A DNA stretch of 64,000 nucleotides from Acephala macrosclerotiorum (GCA_014904845.1 MU119450.1:2594-66593), one strand, 5' to 3'. Counted from the stretch's first letter, positions 37,824 to 48,433 are shown. Translations and numbers: made by a program. Notes: a model not told the origin generated them from the letters alone.

Positions 37824-40082
37824 TTACCCAGATTCTTCTGGATCAGCCTCGTCTTGATTGTCCCCGTCTTCATCAGAATATCCGTCGCCAAAAGCAGAGG
37901 AGTTATCCTCACCTGCGCTCTCCGAGCCTTGACTATCGTCGCAATCGTGGTTGCTACCCTGATCATCGTCACCTCCATCACTTCCACCAGCTTCAGAAGG
38001 GTTGGAGTCCATAGGCTCAGGGTTCTCTCCAAATTCCGGAACCATATCAGGTTCACGAGCATACCAGTTGATATGCTCTGCGCAGACAGGGTCGGCTGGA
38101 TGCATGTCAACTCCCAAGTCCTTGTCAACATTCCACTTGAAGAGCTCCTTGCGAGCAAGGCGGATCTTGATCAGTTGTTCATCTAACTCATCGACGAGTT
38201 GACGGAAGATAGTGGCGACATTCGAATAATCCTCCAATTCAAAAATCTCTTCTAGGCGCTGCGTGAGATTTGCTCTGTAGGTGCTCAAGTAAAGAGACTT
38301 TACCAGGCGATTTCGAGAGATCTGGACTCGCGTTGGCAATGACGATTCTCTCTTGAAGGATTTTGCATAGTCTTTGACGAGTAGCAGGGCGGTGTGGCAA
38401 GATTCTTGGGAGGGGAACACGCCTTGCTCGCCGATCTTGTCAACGTCCAAGAGTCCGCGGTACATCGACTTCTCCTCACTGACGAATTGAATCAGGTTGA
38501 TTGATGCATCGGAGATAGCTTGATACTGCTTCTCGAGGTACATCAAGACATTAGCACGCTCATCCTTGAAGGCTTTTGTATCGTTATTGATAAGGGCCGC
38601 CTCTCGTGCCATTCGGAGACCATCCTCTACCGGATGCCAGATGTTGCCCTTATATGGATTTCCGAATTGGCAGTAATTCTCGTACTCAAGGCCAAGAAAC
38701 TCCCTACTGAGCTCTTCACCAGGAGGAAGAGCCATGTCTGCCGCAAAGCTATGATCAAGCTCGTAGGCTTGACAGTACTTCAACAAGACGTCGTACATCT
38801 TGAAGTTCAATTCCACTGGTGTGTTGCCTTCGACGATGCTCATCAAATCGGTCATCTCTTCAACCGGCAAGTCGCCCAGCATCGAGAAATATTCGCTAGC
38901 GCTGTCGAACAGATTGATATTGTCAGGGACTTCGAATATGTCAGCATCGCGGATCTTGAGAGATTCCGGAGGTAAGTTTCGAAGGAGCTTCAATGGTTGG
39001 AGGACGGTGGCTATAGCTTCGTAGTCTTCATTGTTGACCGTCTCTGACTCCATGCCCTTCAAGATGACACCAACATTTATTGACTTAGGAGACAAGTGGC
39101 AGAGGGCTCTGCAGAAGTCCAAGAAAGAGAGCGGAACATGATTACCATGAGCTCCATATCCACTAATAATAACGTTCAAATGTTTGATCTTTTCGATAGC
39201 ATCAAGATATCGCAGAGGGGTCGTATACGTGTTTGCCACATATCGAGTCAAAGGACTGATGTGGCGGTCCATCCACGGGAGGCATGCGATGTAAAATGGC
39301 TGTTGCTCATACAAAACATGAAATCCTTCCTCGTAGAGCTGACGGCAAACACCCAAAATTGAAGGAGATAGGCCGTATTTCTGTTCAGCGCCGTATGTCT
39401 GGTCTTCGTAAACAGATGTAAGCTTCCCAAGGGTATCGTTTAGGAGCAAGCACTTGAGGATAGTGTGTCGAGCATCCCACGGCAGGGTCAGGAGGGTCAA
39501 AGGTCCAGTCCGAGCAGGAGCGGATGGTAGCTGCAGAAATATAGGCGCATCAACCTTTTCTATTTGGACACTAAGACCAAACATTGTGCTGAGTCTAAGA
39601 ATCTCGCGACGTGCGTCCTCTTCATTCGAGACTTGGCAGTTTGTTGGGTGGTTGGGAAAGGGTATAGCCAGAGCGAGGGAGCTGCAAGATGGACCGGATT
39701 GGATATCTGTGACGTCTTCGATGTTCGTATCTTCGTCCGATTGGGAAAGAGATCTCACACCAACTACAGCCAAGGCTGTTGGAGGCATGGCGTCAGAGGT
39801 TTCATTAACTGTACATTGAATTAGTTCAGACAATTGGTAGCTCCGAGAATCAAGTGCGCTCTTACTAGACAGTGTGGAAGCGGGCGGCATCGATGTAAGC
39901 GAATCTGCTTTCGGGATAGAAGAGTTCATTGCGAGCTGAGCCAACAAGAAATTCGGATCAAAAGCCTGGTCATCAATGTTTCCTTCTAGCGCAAGATTAT
40001 CCTGATCCTGGACGAACGATGAGGACGCGCGCTCTTCATGCGGTGGTTCTATTGTTGAATCTATATTGAAGTCTTGAATCAT
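37824..40082 (-). CDS. 2EXR-domain protein, intact, acidic tail (about 733 aa)
   Basis: The open frame runs from ATG 40082 (MIQDFNIDSTIEPPHEERAS) to 37824. A 57-bp stretch at 39809-39865 has all marks of an intron (GTAAGAG donor, CTAAT branch, TGTACAG acceptor) and, being a multiple of three, does not break the frame; removing it gives 733 residues. A GTAAGT just upstream of the ATG (40121-40126) suggests an intron in the 5' untranslated region. The 2EXR block LLTLPWDARHTILKCLLL is preceded by a disordered acidic lead of about 200 residues. LSPSILGVCRQLYEEGFHVL, then FKDERANVLMYLEKQYQ and LDEQLIKIRLARKELFKW mark the shared C-terminal half. The last ~70 residues are Gly/Asp/Glu/Ser-rich. Function unknown. 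Confidence 0.82.
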   Translation of the reverse strand: MIQDFNIDSTIEPPHEERASSSFVQDQDNLALEGNIDDQAFDPNFLLAQLAMNSSIPKADSLTSMPPASTLSSKSALDSRSYQLSELIQCTVNETSDAMPPTALAVVGVRSLSQSDEDTNIEDVTDIQSGPSCSSLALAIPFPNHPTNCQVSNEEDARREILRLSTMFGLSVQIEKVDAPIFLQLPSAPARTGPLTLLTLPWDARHTILKCLLLNDTLGKLTSVYEDQTYGAEQKYGLSPSILGVCRQLYEEGFHVLYEQQPFYIACLPWMDRHISPLTRYVANTYTTPLRYLDAIEKIKHLNVIISGYGAHGNHVPLSFLDFCRALCHLSPKSINVGVILKGMESETVNNEDYEAIATVLQPLKLLRNLPPESLKIRDADIFEVPDNINLFDSASEYFSMLGDLPVEEMTDLMSIVEGNTPVELNFKMYDVLLKYCQAYELDHSFAADMALPPGEELSREFLGLEYENYCQFGNPYKGNIWHPVEDGLRMAREAALINNDTKAFKDERANVLMYLEKQYQAISDASINLIQFVSEEKSMYRGLLDVDKIGEQGVFPSQESCHTALLLVKDYAKSFKRESSLPTRVQISRNRLVKSLYLSTYRANLTQRLEEIFELEDYSNVATIFRQLVDELDEQLIKIRLARKELFKWNVDKDLGVDMHPADPVCAEHINWYAREPDMVPEFGENPEPMDSNPSEAGGSDGGDDDQGSNHDCDDSQGSESAGEDNSSAFGDGYSDEDGDNQDEADPEESG

Positions 40083-40989
40083 TGTCAATATGCTTTTTAG
40101 ATTCGAGTCATGGGACAGACTTACCAACTGTGGATCACGTCAATGACGCGAGTAGCTTTCCCTTCGTGCAAAGCGCAAAGTGCGAGCTCTGCAACGCAGA
40201 CGGTAGAAAGGGAGAGTCGAGGACTTTGCAGCGCAATTGCACAAGGCAAGGCGGTTGTGAGAGCGCAATTGAGCTCCTTGACCGACTAGTAGAATACCTT
40301 TCCAATCAATAGAAGATACGGAAAGCTCTGGGTAACGAGTAAGAAGTGCGCAAATGCGGAAGAAGATAGATAAAACGAAAGGTTATGGAGAAGGAAGTGT
40401 TGGAGAGGAAGGTTGAGGAAGGGGGAGTTTGTGGAAGGGAAATGTTATGTAAAGGAAAGGTGGTTAAAGGAAAGATGGTGGATGAGGAAGAGTGTGTAGA
40501 GAGCAAGACAAGTGCCGACTATATATAAGAGTTAGTTCGTGAATTGACTCCCAAGGTATCCACTTCGCTTCCATCTGATCTTCAAGCTTAATTATGCGCA
40601 GCAAATAGCTACACTGCGCTACCAACCACTTTCCTCCCAGATGGTTACATGATTTTCACCAGCAGTAGATAACCGCGCCTCACAGCACTTCAAAATGGGT
40701 AAGCAAATAGAGATATCTTCACAATAAATGCAAGTAGGAAACACTTCAAATGAACGATGATGTTTAAGGGGGTCTTCAATTGTACAGGAACTAGGAATAC
40801 CTACAGCTTAGTGCTTCTATGAAGCTTGCACTCTAGCCCGAATTTAAAAATAAAATGCTAATGTTGCGAAAAGGCACCCACCAGTTTTAGATAATGCCCC
40901 CGCAAACTCCTCCATATGCAGTACCAGGGTCGTCATCGTGATCTATTGGCGACAAGAACTTTCGGTAGGTCCAATCCTCATTTAGCCGA
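40083..40989. other. Intergenic, promoter side of the 2EXR gene
   Basis: 40080-40320 likely holds the 5' untranslated exon and intron of the neighbouring gene. 40320-40510 is purine-rich on the plus strand (pyrimidine-rich on the gene strand), as often near fungal promoters. No gene is supported. Confidence 0.5.
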
Positions 40990-42341
40990 CTAGATTGATA
41001 GGCAAACACCAACATCGACATCACAGCTGCGATGATTCAAGACGTCCCACTCACACAACTTCTGTCTTGCTTGTCGAATGATCAAGAAGCCTGCATCGAG
41101 TTGTCTTACGGCTTGACGGAAGAAGTTCGTAAAGTCGTAGTTAAAATTTCCCGCAAGCGCCAAGCTGACATTCTGCACGAGGTCTGTAGCTTCTGTACTG
41201 CAGCTTTTGTGGCAAATCTCTACATCCATGTGTGCCTGAATGTGGAACGGGATGTCTCGCTCAAAGGAGGGGAAACTTGTCGGTGTGCTGAAGGGGCACA
41301 GCTCGATCACCTATCCCGACTTCCGGAAGTCCCCTGGAAGCTTTTCTTGCTTGATGAATTCTGGGGCGCCGCTCGCAGCGCTGGAGGGACGTTTATATTG
41401 TGGCTCAAGGTATTGTAGAACCTCAGCACGCTCTTTCTTGAACCAGTCGAGATTGTCGCCTTCGCTGACCAGTCTGCCTCGGATGAGACCTCCTTCCACC
41501 GGCTGTTCGAAGTACTCGTGTTGGAAGTAAGCGGACAAAACTGGGGACATCGCTGGTGCTTGAGTGTTGGAGCTTAAAATCGAGTATTCGTCAGAGAAGT
41601 CTTATGGGTAATAGAACTTTAGTAATTATTTCCCGAAGATCGGGGGTCTGCGAAATTCTAGTACGAGAGTCGAGATAATGCGGAAGTGAACGGAAAGCAG
41701 CGAGGCACGGCGCATAATGAGATAAAACTGATAGAGGCCGAAGGATGGACAGTGGCTAGGATCTAGTCGCATCTCGATTCCGACGATGGCAGTCCATTTT
41801 CGAACCTTAGATATGCCGGTTCGATGTTGTGACGGTCGATGATAGCCTCCGGCATAGCTGACATGAAGATATCTTGTTAGAGGCGAGAAACAGGCATGAG
41901 AGTCTCTGGAAGCAGGGGTCAGTCATTTATTGCAATTGTTCAAAGACAGAAGTTGCAAGACTTAAGAAGGCCGTGTTATATGCCATCGCTAGCAAAACAT
42001 GTCCAAATAAGGCGGGAGTATTGGTTACGAGTTCCATACCTCTGCTCAATAAGATGAACAAGCCATATAAAGCCTATTCCTGCCATAGAGCCACTCACTA
42101 GCCTCCTTATAAATTCGACGATTGACACCAAGTAGAGCTGGTGAAAGTCCATACTTTACATCAGCTCCGTAGTCTGGCGATGCTGAGACGGACTCTCGAC
42201 ATCCCAGCAGGGATTGACAAGCAGTAATTCATAAATTGTGAATCGCAACTCTAGATGTATGCCTGTAAAGGTTGGTAAGGTAGATTGTGGTTTTATGCTA
42301 GGAGATTCGCCATAGTTTGATTGTTCGACAGAGGGAAACAC
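40990..42341 (-). pseudogene. Broken 2EXR-family gene, copy H
   Basis: The N-terminal part starts at 42341 (MFPSVEQSNYGES) with a 2EXR motif IHLELRFTIYELLLVNP. It shifts frame near 42160 into YGADVKYGLSPALLGVNRRI and YKEASEWLYGRN. After an unreadable middle, 41550-41311 gives PVEGGLIRGRLVSEGDN, FKKERAEVLQYLEPQY and a short FIKQEKLPG piece. Another shift then leads to a C-terminal frame ending at 40990 with FFRQAVRQLDAGFLIIRQARQKL. All pieces are in family order on one strand, so this is one gene spoiled by several shifts and deletions. Confidence 0.7.
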
Positions 42342-42921
42342 AATACGCTTGGCCGACGTTCAGCTTTATAAATGAACCCTCACAATATATTCAATTAAGA
42401 ATGCGGAAATAGCGAGTGTGATAGAACGATTCTGAATGAACCTGCGACTGTGTATTGGTTGGAAAGTTGAGCGCCTTTGTAGACCTGAGAGCATTAGCGC
42501 ATTCACCTCGTAGCACAACGATTACAGCCTACCTTACATTAGTCTAGCCTATTCATCCGAATTCGAGCAAAAATTTCACAGTAGATGTATGTGAGGAAGG
42601 CTTTCCGTATTATACTGCTCCAGAGTAATTCCGGCATTCGGAATTCATGTCCACAAGATAGCAACTAATGACAAATTGCATTGCGCTCTTCCATCCTATT
42701 ACAGGCAAAGGCCATGGTGTGGGTGTAAAGTGTGTGTTCATGATGTCTGTTCTTGTCTAGCGGTGAGATGAGGATATATATAACATTAAACACGTGACCA
42801 CCCTAATACATCCATAGATGCCAAAGGCCCAATCTCAAGATCATGAGATCGGATTATCTCCCGCCATGCTGCAAACAAGCATTAGCACATGCTCTACTCA
42901 AACCTTGCTTCCACTGACAGT
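42342..42921. other. Intergenic, no gene seen
   Basis: Mixed-composition sequence between a broken and an intact 2EXR gene. No supported feature. Confidence 0.5.
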
Positions 42922-43515
42922 CTACATATCATAGGCCCTCACCTGAATCTCCGCAATCCTCTCCTTATCAAACGCCAACACTTCCTCGCCTTCGGATGCT
43001 CTCATAGAGCCCTCTAACCATTGAGAATATTCCGGAAACATGGTTGTACTTCCATAAATTCTTGCCTTCTTCACCCCTCTAATACCCTCGAACAGTCTCA
43101 ACACCTTATAATCCGAACCCCTGAACTGAGCTTGGAACACCTCTAACGTCAACTCATCAACTCCACTAAAAGCATCTGTAGCCTTCTGCGCAGAGAAGTT
43201 GGGATCGCGGTCCAATCTCACTCTGATATGGTACCTTCGAATTAAGGAGATCAAGGAAGGGGAGGAGATGGTGTCATAGTAGAGGCGGAGTCGAGGCAGA
43301 GAGGAGAGGAGGTCGGGATGTGCAAGGAAGGTATTACGACCGTACAAGATCTGCCGTGCTTCTTCATAGATTCTGCGACATGTTGAGAGGATTTGAGGAT
43401 GTATTGGAGGGTCGCGGAGGAGTCGCGGTGTAGAGATGGCTGGGACAATCAGGAGTAGGGAGTATATCTGGTTTCGAATTTCCCCAGGGAAGTCGGTGAA
43501 TGTGTGTTCGATCAT
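42922..43515 (-). CDS. Short 2EXR-domain protein (about 197 aa)
   Basis: Uninterrupted frame. I prefer the internal ATG at 43515 (MIEHTFTDFPGEIRNQIYSLLL) because the 2EXR motif then sits at the N terminus; the frame is open up to 43641, giving up to 239 residues. After the motif come ILSTCRRIYEEARQILYGRN and FLAHPDLLSSLPRL, then a short helical region (LEVFQAQFRGSDYKVLRLFE). It lacks the long C-terminal half of the larger family members. It is divergently placed against the cystinosin-like gene about 290 bp away. Function unknown. Confidence 0.72.
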   Translation of the reverse strand: MIEHTFTDFPGEIRNQIYSLLLIVPAISTPRLLRDPPIHPQILSTCRRIYEEARQILYGRNTFLAHPDLLSSLPRLRLYYDTISSPSLISLIRRYHIRVRLDRDPNFSAQKATDAFSGVDELTLEVFQAQFRGSDYKVLRLFEGIRGVKKARIYGSTTMFPEYSQWLEGSMRASEGEEVLAFDKERIAEIQVRAYDM

Positions 43516-43805
43516 TTTGAGGTCGCGAACACCGGAATAGTCGTTGTAGTCAATATGAAACAATTCAGAATAGTAGAAGAGGAGTAAGTACGGACAAAGC
43601 GGTGAGTGAAGCATGAGGTCGTCACCACACATCATTGCCAAGACTTCGATAACGCCCTGCAGGGATGTAGATTAACTTATTTTCTTGCTGCACCGAACGT
43701 ATCCGGGCCAGAGCCGCAAGCACGCAAGACGCGCGTGATGAATCCCGTCGTAATAACTTCATCCCCCAATCTTCAACGCCTCATGACGTCGCAACAACCT
43801 TCAAC

Positions 43806-44705
43806 ATGGCGATTTCATTTCTGGAGGTGATCTCAGAGCTCTGCGGTTGGGTCTACACCATCTGCTGGTCACTATCCTTCTACCCTCAACCCCTTCTCAA
43901 CTTCTGCCGAAAGAGCACAACAGGAACCACGATCGATTTTCCAGCCGTCAACGTCCTAGGCTTTTTGGGATACTTCATTTCGAATGCGGCATTCTTGTAC
44001 AGTCCGCGGATCAGAGAGGAGTATGCGTTGAGGAATCGCGGGCTTACGCCGACGGTGCAGTTCAATGATTTTGCCTTTGCGGCGCATGCTATTGTGTTGA
44101 CTGTCATCACACTCTCGCAGTTCGTTCCTTCGCTATGGGGCTTTGAGAGGAGGGGAGGACCGGGGAGTAGGCCGAGTCGATTTATCATCGGTATATTTGT
44201 TGGCAGCATATTGGGCGTTGTGATTGTGTCGTTCATCGTGCTTGTAAGGGATGACCCGGATCCTGCTACTGGGTGGGCTTGGATTGATGTTGTATGTCCA
44301 TCTACTCCTTTTCTTCTAGATATGTACTAATAGCAGATATTGTAGATCTACGCCTTCTCCTACGTGAAGCTCTTCGTCACACTTGTCAAGTACATGCCTC
44401 AAGTCCTCACGAATTACCGAAATCGAAGCACGCAAGGCTGGTCCATTGGCCAAATCCTCCTTGATGCAATCGGCGGCATACTCTCGATTCTACAACTTAG
44501 TATAGACAGCTACCTACAACACGATTGGTCTGGTATCACGGGGAATCCGGTCAAGCTGATGCTGGGAAACGTCAGCATATTCTTCGATATCATCTTTATG
44601 ACACAGCATTACTGCCTATACCCAGGGAACAAGAGCAAGGAATATATGGAAGGGGAGGATGACCCGCTGCTTGGAGATTCAGATACGGAACGCAGGATTG
44701 AATGA
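43806..44705 (+). CDS. Cystinosin/Ers1-like PQ-loop transporter (281 aa)
   Basis: Two exons, 43806-44291 and 44346-44705, with a 54-bp intron (GTATGT donor, TACTAAT branch, TTGTAG acceptor). The protein has about seven hydrophobic segments and two PQ-loop repeats: SFYPQPLLNFCRKSTTG near residue 25, and MPQVLTNYRNRSTQGWSIGQ near 175. The tail IDSYLQHDW and NVSIFFDIIFMTQHYCLYP is typical of cystinosin. Family members export cystine from lysosomes or vacuoles with protons, and the S. cerevisiae relative is ERS1. A vacuolar/endosomal membrane location is inferred from the family. The gene appears intact and has no functional tie to its 2EXR neighbours. Confidence 0.9.
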
Positions 44706-45240
44706 ACATAATTGTACGTAATTGCAAGAGCATGATTGCATAATGGATTTTCAGAGACTTTTACTGCGTGATCTTCTTACTTTTGAAATCTCTTTGGAAC
44801 GCATCCCTTATCACTATTCTGTCCTTTTACACCTGCCTCGTAACCTGCAGCAGGGGCGTCCGTCCCAAAACAGCTTAGCTTCTTTTTCCGAAGGGATAAA
44901 CGATTGGCTCTCCATTGCTCGGCTCCCTTTTCATAAGACATGACGGTCCTTTCAACTCCCTTGAACTACTACACCAACTATTAATGATCAGATCTGGAGG
45001 CTGTTGGGCTCTATCTGGTCACGATACCGACGTCTGGTAGGGTTTGGTACTACGCCGCATATCCTCTCTTGAGAAACCGCTGATGCTCGTAGCTGTGTCG
45101 CGACGGCTCCCCAAGATCGGACAGCTGCTGCAAGCAATCTTTCTGTAGTCCCTCATATCGGTGCAGGCAGAAGATGATATAGCGCTTCCTGCCTCTTCTT
45201 TTCAACTCAGCTCATACCTCATAGCTCCATCTCAATCACA
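44706..45240. other. Intergenic, no gene seen
   Basis: 3' flank of the cystinosin-like gene and upstream region of the next, plus-strand 2EXR copy. No supported feature. Confidence 0.5.
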
Positions 45241-46128
45241 ATGGCTTCCCAAAATCCAACTGCTGCCTTAGGCGATCTCAGTGCCATTCCTCTCGAGATC
45301 CGCAATGAAATATACAGACTCCTACTCCTCTCCCCTCTCCTCAACGACACATCTATACCAGGCAAGCCATACAAGGAGAAGAACACGCCTTACAGCCTCC
45401 ACACATCGATCCTCTATGTTTCCTCAATTATCCACAACGAGGCATCGAGAATCTTGTACGGAGAGAACGTTTTCTAGGCCGCCTTCTACAACGATAGCCT
45501 CTACTTCCGTTGCTCACTACGCTTCGAATGTCCTCTTGTCCGGCACTTGAACCGCAATGAAAATCCCAACAGGTCCCTCGCCCAACGCCTCCCAACCCCC
45601 AATCTCGCACCTGTCTTCAACAAGGTCAAGAAGTGGAAGGTGCTGGTCCATACTCTCACTACCACCGAATGCCGTACCATGCGACTCCCCAACATGAACC
45701 TCTTCCAAGCCAGTAATAGCAAATTCCTCAATAATGCTGCAGCTCGCAACTTCAGCGCCTTCACTAAAATCCTCTCCCAACGACCCCCAAATTCCATCGA
45801 AGTCCTTATGATTCCGCGACATATAACAGCAGAGTACCGCGATGGTTGGAATACGTATCTACCAGTCGACGAGATGTTAAATCCTCTCCTACTCCTCAAG
45901 AGTTTGCCAAAGGGCGGTCTTCAATTCCGCGATGCTACGCTTGACGATATGCCAGATTGGAGTGTGATCAGGTACACGAGTCCTGGGTTCACTGCAAGGA
46001 TGAATCGGCATAAACGTGAAAGAGTGTATACTTGGGAGTCAGAGATGCCGAGTTTTTGGTCTCAGGGTGATTTTAAGTGGGTTGCTGAGAGTGGGCTCGT
46101 CGCGCCGCATATGATGCGTCCGATGTAG
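45241..46128 (+). pseudogene. 2EXR-domain gene with one in-frame TAG
   Basis: The only family member on the plus strand. It starts MASQNPTAALGDLSAIP with the 2EXR motif IPLEIRNEIYRLLLLSPLL, then ILYVSSIIHNEASRILYGEN. TAG at 45475-45477 follows YGENVF; the same frame continues open through VKKWKVLVHTL, SIEVLMIPRHITAEY, LLLLKSLPKGGLQFRDA to a stop at 46126-46128. The gene would be 295 codons if the TAG were a sense codon. CAG to TAG by a C-to-T change before A is the simplest origin. A 78-residue truncated product, a short unrecognised intron or a sequencing error remain possible. Confidence 0.72.
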
Positions 46129-46991
46129 GGAAGACACTGTGAGAATTCGTACCGCATTCGAGCATCACTTGAGCAGTATCTGAGTATCTCTTGAGCGAAT
46201 GAGGTTTGGTGGTTGGATTGAAAGAGATTTATTTATCTGCCAAACAATTCAAGCACCAATTCTTCCATTGTCTTCTGCAAGATTTCCATGTACTGTGATC
46301 TATGATCTCTATTTCTCACTGTTTGACATTCCAATTCGGCTGATCAAATACAAGACACTTGCGTCAAGGACTGTCAGTCACTGGGCACCTTTCTAGTTGA
46401 CTATCTCCATCGCTATCATGTTTAAGCATATCATTCTTTGCCCACTATCACTTCTTTACTTCCTTATTACTTTGATCCAGCAGATCACGGGGAATAAAAG
46501 GGGTTCGTCTGCTGGCTTTACTTCGGTACACAATTCAGAAGGGAGCGAGGATACAAAAGGTTATGCTTGATCTCCATTATGAGAAGAGCTAGAAGAGCCA
46601 TGTGCGTTCCGAAATAGAGAACATACAGCGCTTGTGAACTGCGTTTCCTTCTAGAGATTTGGACATCAATAGGACATGCCTAATTCCTCGTATCAAATCC
46701 TAAGAGAGCAAGCTTGAACATGCATTGTGGCCACTCACTTCATCGCACACGCTGTAGAAAGAATCATCCCTCACTGCAGGTAAAGAATGTCGCTCAGCTA
46801 GTGGTTTTCTCTGAGAACGTAATCTTCTTTCTACGCCAAGTTGAATCTCGACCCTCGTCCACTCGCGCGACCTGGGTGCTCTCAAGCACGAGCAAAAAAG
46901 GAAGAAAATAGCAAAGCTGCAAGTCTTTGCTTCCAAAGTTTCTTGGCAGAGAGAAAAAAAGTGACAAAAATTTGGTTGGCTTCAAAGTAAT
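46129..46991. other. Intergenic, no gene seen
   Basis: No coding support. The right end (46930-46990) contains T runs, on the minus strand, downstream of the first tRNA-like unit; they may serve as pol III terminators. Confidence 0.45.
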
Positions 46992-47072
46992 TGACCTCTG
47001 CAGGAATCGAACCTACCGCCACTTCCTGCCCGACATTCAGTGAAAGTTATGCTGCCATTACACCAAGAGGCT
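46992..47072 (-). tRNA. tRNA-like gene, unit 1 (atypical anticodon arm)
   Basis: Read on the minus strand, a cloverleaf can be drawn. The acceptor has 6 of 7 pairs (first position mismatched), the D arm contains a good A box (TGGTGTAATGG), and the T arm GTAGG/CCTGC has a perfect B box (GGTTCGATTCC). The anticodon stem ACTTT/GAAGT encloses a 17-nt loop instead of 7. A short intron or decay could explain the loop, but no canonical U33 plus anticodon can be assigned with confidence (CTG, which would be Gln, is the best positional guess). T runs follow about 25-40 nt downstream. Confidence 0.5.
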
Positions 47073-47372
47073 TTTGTTACTTGATTGAGAAAAATCTGCT
47101 TATTTAAATCTATATCTATGAAATTCTCTTTGGTGGGAACATGGTACCGGTTGCAATGATTGGACGTCGGTTAGCCGCCTGCTTTAGGAACGGTGTGATT
47201 TTGTTAGCTGCTCTTGAAAATCCTTTTAAAACTTCAAAGTGGAAATTGCTTGGGTACTTAAAATTCTTTGCTTCGTTATTATTTGAGGGACAGGAAGAAA
47301 AAAAGAAGAAAAAGGGAAAAAAAAGGAAGGCGAATAAAAGTAGCTGACGCCGCTTTTATACAACCCTCCAAA

Positions 47373-47449
47373 GAACCTCCCCAGGAATCGAACCTGGATC
47401 TACTTTAAACATTAAGAATAAAGCAATGCTACCATTGCACCAAGAGATC
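47373..47449 (-). tRNA. tRNA-like gene, unit 2 (atypical anticodon arm)
   Basis: All seven acceptor pairs form (several G-U), the D arm has A box TGGTGCAATGG, and the T arm CCAGG/CCTGG has perfect B box GGTTCGATTCC. The anticodon stem GCTTT/AAAGT closes a 13-nt loop whose positions 33-36 read T-TCT (Arg if real), but position 37 is T, which is unusual. An upstream block at 47450-47570 is shared with the other two units. A T8 run lies downstream at about 47320. Confidence 0.5.
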
Positions 47450-47705
47450 TGTGGTCTGAATAATGCTCGTCTTTTGCTTATTTAAATCTATATCTTTCCA
47501 AGAACCTTTCGCGAGAAAAGTGGTACCGGCCGTGATGATTGGCCATCGGTTAACCATCTGCTTTCTACGATGGGGCAGTCATTTTTATGGGTTCAAAAGA
47601 ATAAAGATGACAGCAAGTTATCGTGGTAGTTAATTCAAGGCAAGGCCAAAAAGACAAACGACCGGATCGTGCAGCGGAATACAAATGCACAGTCCGACTA
47701 TTGGA

Positions 47706-47808
47706 TGACCTCCCCAGGATTTGCACCTGGATCTGCTTCAAATGCTAGTAGGTTAATATATATGATGTTAACACTAGTGAAGTTGTGCTACTATTGCACC
47801 AGGAGACC
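47706..47808 (-). tRNA. tRNA-like gene, unit 3, with palindromic insert in the anticodon loop
   Basis: Seven acceptor pairs, a clean D stem GTGC/GCAC and a T arm CCAGG/CCTGG. The B box is changed at one key base (GGTGCAAATCC). Between the anticodon stem halves lies a 39-nt segment whose ends are self-complementary (CTAGT..ACTAG and GTTAA..TTAAC), so it could fold as a hairpin or be an intron. The anticodon cannot be assigned with confidence. It is the most diverged of the three units. Confidence 0.4.
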
Positions 47809-47930
47809 TTTGATATGATTGGTGCTGAGATTTTGCTCATTTAAATCTATATGTCTCTGGTGATTTTGTGGGACCTTACTCCCGGTGCAGGTCAACATGA
47901 TCGGATGTCGGTTAGCCGCCTACTTTTGGC

Positions 47931-48433
47931 TTAGTACGTGTTCGTTTGTTTGTTAATTGTCTGAGGACTGAGGCTGCATTGATTGTGGGTGTTGGGTCTT
48001 TGTTCTTAGGTTGCATGTGAGCTCGGAGGCAGAAGAAAAGTCCCGAGCTCTTCTTCGACTGCAACATTTCTCAACTTCAATACTCCTCAACCGCAACAAC
48101 CCTCAAACGGCAGAAGTTTTTTTATTCGAGCCCACAGCCGTCTTCCCTTTCAAGAGCTAGTAGAACACCGTCCGAGGCACCCTCCCAGCTTCTCACGAGA
48201 TCCTTGTACCCAGGATCGGATTTGGAATCACTTCCAGGCTCGCAAAAGAGTCATTCTTATCACCATCTTATACTCGCCGTCACAGTTCACAATTACACCT
48301 TGGCATCGTTACCACGTTTCAAGCGCTCCAAATCCCGTACATACCAAAAAGGCAAATTTCAATCATTATTAATCAAAGTATGATTCAGATCCCAGTACGA
48401 GAGTCGCAAGTTCTTACCGGCAGCCTCATCATT
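47931..48433. other. Intergenic, no gene seen
   Basis: Mixed-composition sequence upstream of the third tRNA-like unit and downstream of the amidoligase-like pseudogene. No supported feature. Confidence 0.45.

Larger units (their letters stand above)
46992..47930 (-). repeat. Three tandem tRNA-like units of about 360-377 bp with a shared 5' flank
   Basis: Each unit consists of a tRNA-like body and about 100 bp of upstream sequence that is clearly related among units. The 5' ends of the bodies are at 47072, 47449 and 47808 (spacing 377 and 359). Shared upstream blocks, in minus-strand sense, are CGGCTAACCGAC..CC.ATCAT (farther out) and ATATAGATTTAAATAAGCA (closer, about 25-30 nt before the body). 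Sequence 3' of the bodies is not conserved beyond T runs. This looks like tandem duplication of a pol III transcription unit. Confidence 0.75.

Noticed and set aside
39809..39865. Continuous reading through 19 extra residues in the 733-aa 2EXR protein
   Set aside because: The stretch has donor, branch and acceptor signals and a length divisible by three; it is best treated as an intron.
46992..47930. CRISPR-like array
   Set aside because: The repeats are about 370 bp apart with tRNA-like bodies, not short repeats with uniform spacers, and the genome is eukaryotic.
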